This document shows, piece by piece, positions 63,987-64,000 of a stretch of DNA of 64,000 bases. Numbering within the stretch: position 1 is the first letter of the stretch; each line of letters begins with the position of its first letter. The stretch spans positions 1-64,000 of the forward strand of contig NZ_JAUSUV010000008.1 in assembly GCF_030814315.1 (NCBI RefSeq). The letters are read 5' to 3'. The stretch is from Croceifilum oryzae. Its GTDB lineage: Bacteria; Bacillota; Bacilli; Thermoactinomycetales; Thermoactinomycetaceae. The notes beneath the pieces are model-generated. The model saw only the letters and a list, made by a program, of their open reading frames with translations, ran no database searches and was not told where the DNA came from. The translations under genes were made by a program, and so were the position numbers.

Positions 63987-64000
63987 ACCCACTCCACCTT
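63987..64000 (-). CDS. parA: ParA (Soj) 5' exon, last 14 bases
   Basis: The final 14 bases code (read on the minus strand) for part of a Lys/Gln codon and then Gly-Gly-Val-Gly, the first half of the Walker A motif, immediately before the intron. The rest of the exon and the start codon lie outside the window. Confidence 0.85.

Overview
The window looks like the chromosome of a spore-forming Bacillales/Firmicutes bacterium, close to the replication origin. The evidence is gene order. From right to left it carries parA-parB, yyaC, plsC-like, yyzM (DUF951), ychF, rpsF-ssb-rpsR, gdpP-rplI-dnaB, purA, then rlmH-yyzF, an htrC-like protease and walR-walK-walH-walI-walJ. This is essentially the Bacillus subtilis order, and ywhD-pbpG-speE-speB follows further left. 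Spore-related content includes a yyaC orthologue, a pbpG-like PBP and a family of collagen-like proteins of exosporium type. I cannot name the species.

Layout. (1) 1-6.6 kb (+): collagen-like surface proteins. One is cut by the window edge, one has a jelly-roll-like head, one carries two predicted seven-bladed YVTN propellers, and one is 5'-truncated. (2) 6.7-10.2 kb (-): a small secretome operon with a matrixin-like zinc protease, a secreted protein, a lipoprotein and a frameshifted paralogue, then a small cytosolic protein. (3) 10.5-15 kb: an XRE-TPR regulator followed by an SMC/ABC-type ATPase and an aminoglycoside-phosphotransferase-like protein, then a divergent SnoaL-like gene / Rrf2 regulator pair with palindromic operators. 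(4) 15.1-25.2 kb: speE-speB and pbpG-ywhD, split by three collagen-like genes on the minus strand. (5) 25.3-37.3 kb: a GGDEF-histidine kinase fusion, the wal operon, an htrC-like gene, a DnaA-box cluster, a WbsX-like gene, yyzF and rlmH.

(6) 37.3-48.4 kb (-): a class III lanthipeptide biosynthetic cluster. It has an RRNPP-type TPR regulator with an adjacent exported 47-aa peptide, a LanKC synthetase without zinc ligands, four tandem genes for the same 44-aa precursor, a strong hairpin, an ABC-2 ATPase/permease pair, an ABC exporter, two M16 proteins (one with HxxEH, one without) and a 37-aa membrane peptide before the terminator. (7) 48.6-64 kb: housekeeping genes interspersed with long imperfect palindromic repeats.

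(8) 62197-63986: a complete group II intron in the minus orientation splits parA exactly inside the Walker A codons (GGVG|KTTT). The window ends 14 bases into the 5' exon. Its intron protein keeps the maturase domain, but every diagnostic reverse-transcriptase catalytic motif is gone. ParA synthesis therefore appears to depend on splicing helped by a catalytically dead, MatK-like maturase. This intron and the lanthipeptide cluster with its own peptide-sensing pair are the most interesting systems here.
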